Shown here: positions 37,344 through 37,895 of the stretch, in pieces
How the letters are laid out: every line of letters begins with the position of its first letter
Numbering within the stretch: position 1 is the first letter of the stretch
IMG/VR virus record: IMGVR_UViG_3300046520_000152
Location: 1-37,895 of that record
Reading direction: 5' to 3' (one strand)
Length of the DNA stretch: 37,895 nucleotides
Origin: a virus
Position numbers and translations under genes: made by a program
The notes under the pieces: generated by a model
Seen by the model: the letters and a program-made list of their open reading frames with translations, nothing else
Databases searched by the model: none
What the model was told of the DNA's origin: nothing

Positions 37344-37700
37344 CTATTTGCGCAGCACGACCAGAACGTCTTCCAGCTCAGCAATCATCTGCTTGATCAA
37401 CTGCTTGTATTGCAGGGAATCGTCCTTGACCTCATCGCTAGACATGCGCAGGCGGGCGCCACCGATGGTGAAGCCCTGATCGTAAAGCAGCGCGCGGATC
37501 TGTCGGATCATCAGCACATCCTGTCGCTGATAATACCGACGATTCCCGCGGCGCTTGACCGGGTTGAGTTGAGGAAACTCCTGCTCCCAATAACGCAGAA
37601 CGTGCGGTTTTACCGCGCAGAGCTCGCTGACTTCACCAATGGTGAAATAGCGTTTGCCGGGAATGGGCGGTAGCTCGTCGTTATGACTTGGTTCCAGCAT
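37344..37700 (-). CDS. MerR-family regulator next to ihfA (host gene)
   Basis: A 118-residue protein. The winged helix reads [20 protein letters not shown], then [20 protein letters not shown]; a dimerisation helix follows ([19 protein letters not shown]). It is the conserved MerR-like gene that follows ihfA in Pseudomonas and related genera. Its ligand is unknown. ATG 37700 overlaps the end of ihfA by 20 nt. Confidence 0.93.
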   Translation of the reverse strand: MLEPSHNDELPPIPGKRYFTIGEVSELCAVKPHVLRYWEQEFPQLNPVKRRGNRRYYQRQDVLMIRQIRALLYDQGFTIGGARLRMSSDEVKDDSLQYKQLIKQMIAELEDVLVVLRK

Positions 37701-37895
37701 AAGCCTCAACTCGGGCCTTCAATTTCTGCCCTGGGCGAAAGGTGACCACACGGCGAGCCGTAATCGGAATTTCTTCCCCTGTCTTGGGATTTCGACCCGG
37801 TCGCTGGCGTTTATCTCGCAGGTCAAAATTGCCGAATCCGGACAATTTGACCTGCTCGTTATCTTCCAGAGCGTGCCTGATTTCCTCAAAGAACA
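37681..37895 (-). CDS. ihfA: Integration host factor alpha subunit, 5' part outside window
   Basis: The C-terminal 71 residues are present: [40 protein letters not shown], then [20 protein letters not shown]. These include the DNA-intercalating arm with the RPGRNPKTG and Pro tip typical of IHF and HU. IHF bends DNA at phage att and cos sites, so it is a host factor this prophage is likely to use. Confidence 0.97.
   Translation of the reverse strand, partial: FFEEIRHALEDNEQVKLSGFGNFDLRDKRQRPGRNPKTGEEIPITARRVVTFRPGQKLKARVEAYAGTKS

Noticed and set aside
1-37895. CRISPR array, insertion sequence or transposase
   Set aside because: No regularly spaced direct repeats with unique spacers and no transposase frame were seen; the only regular repeats are the origin iterons, operators and arm sites.

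Overview
The window is the right-hand part of a lambdoid siphovirus-type prophage plus a short piece of its host chromosome. The host is almost certainly a Pseudomonas. At the right edge, on the minus strand, lie the 3' end of ihfA, a MerR-type gene overlapping it, and a tRNA-Pro(GGG) gene. This is the usual Pseudomonas neighbourhood and a known prophage target. A lambda-Int-like integrase and an excisionase end just before the 3' end of that tRNA. The left edge cuts through the tape measure gene, so the rest of the tail genes and the second att site lie outside.

The layout is colinear with lambda, shown here in reverse. (a) 1-12,007, minus strand: lambda-type structural module, in transcription order terS, terL, gpW, portal, S49 protease with an internal scaffold start, decoration protein D, major capsid E, head-tail joiner, tail terminator, a small tail gene, tail tube, tail chaperones G and G-T (by -1 frameshift), tape measure. 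(b) 12,008-14,036: a probable cos region and three or four small genes in the position of lambda S-R-Rz, but with no recognisable endolysin. (c) 14,073-15,180: a plus-strand RelE/Xre toxin-antitoxin pair and two tRNA-like sequences. (d) 15,183-23,333, minus strand: the early right operon. It runs cro, an unnamed gene, a short conserved gene, a Rha/KilAC antirepressor, O-like and P-like replication genes with an iteron origin inside O, then a chain of tightly overlapping genes (DUF3310, a 37-residue ORF, YbcO-like, VRR-NUC), a second tyrosine recombinase, a zinc-finger gene and a 229-residue candidate late regulator. (e) 23,345-24,890: immunity region with cI (LexA/S24 type), a co-transcribed membrane-anchored gene, and two operator clusters sharing the 16-bp dyad AATACG-N4-CGTATT.

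(f) 24,890-37,117, mainly plus strand: the early left operon. It opens with a hairpin-boxA element resembling an antitermination site and a long leader rich in stem-loops. Accessory genes follow: a secreted TAXI-type binding protein, small regulators, a SPPY-type DNA methyltransferase and a C5-cytosine methyltransferase. Several minus-strand insertions interrupt it, including two membrane proteins next to the methyltransferases. Short phage genes then lead to xis and int.

The most notable features are the operator system, the boxA-type leader, the second recombinase inside the replication module, the methyltransferase/membrane-protein alternation (a candidate exclusion or defence island), the TAXI protein with no transporter, tandem GTAACC-N6-GGTTAC dyads, and several small genes apparently caught in decay. 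Family calls rest on reading translated sequences and motifs; no database search was possible.
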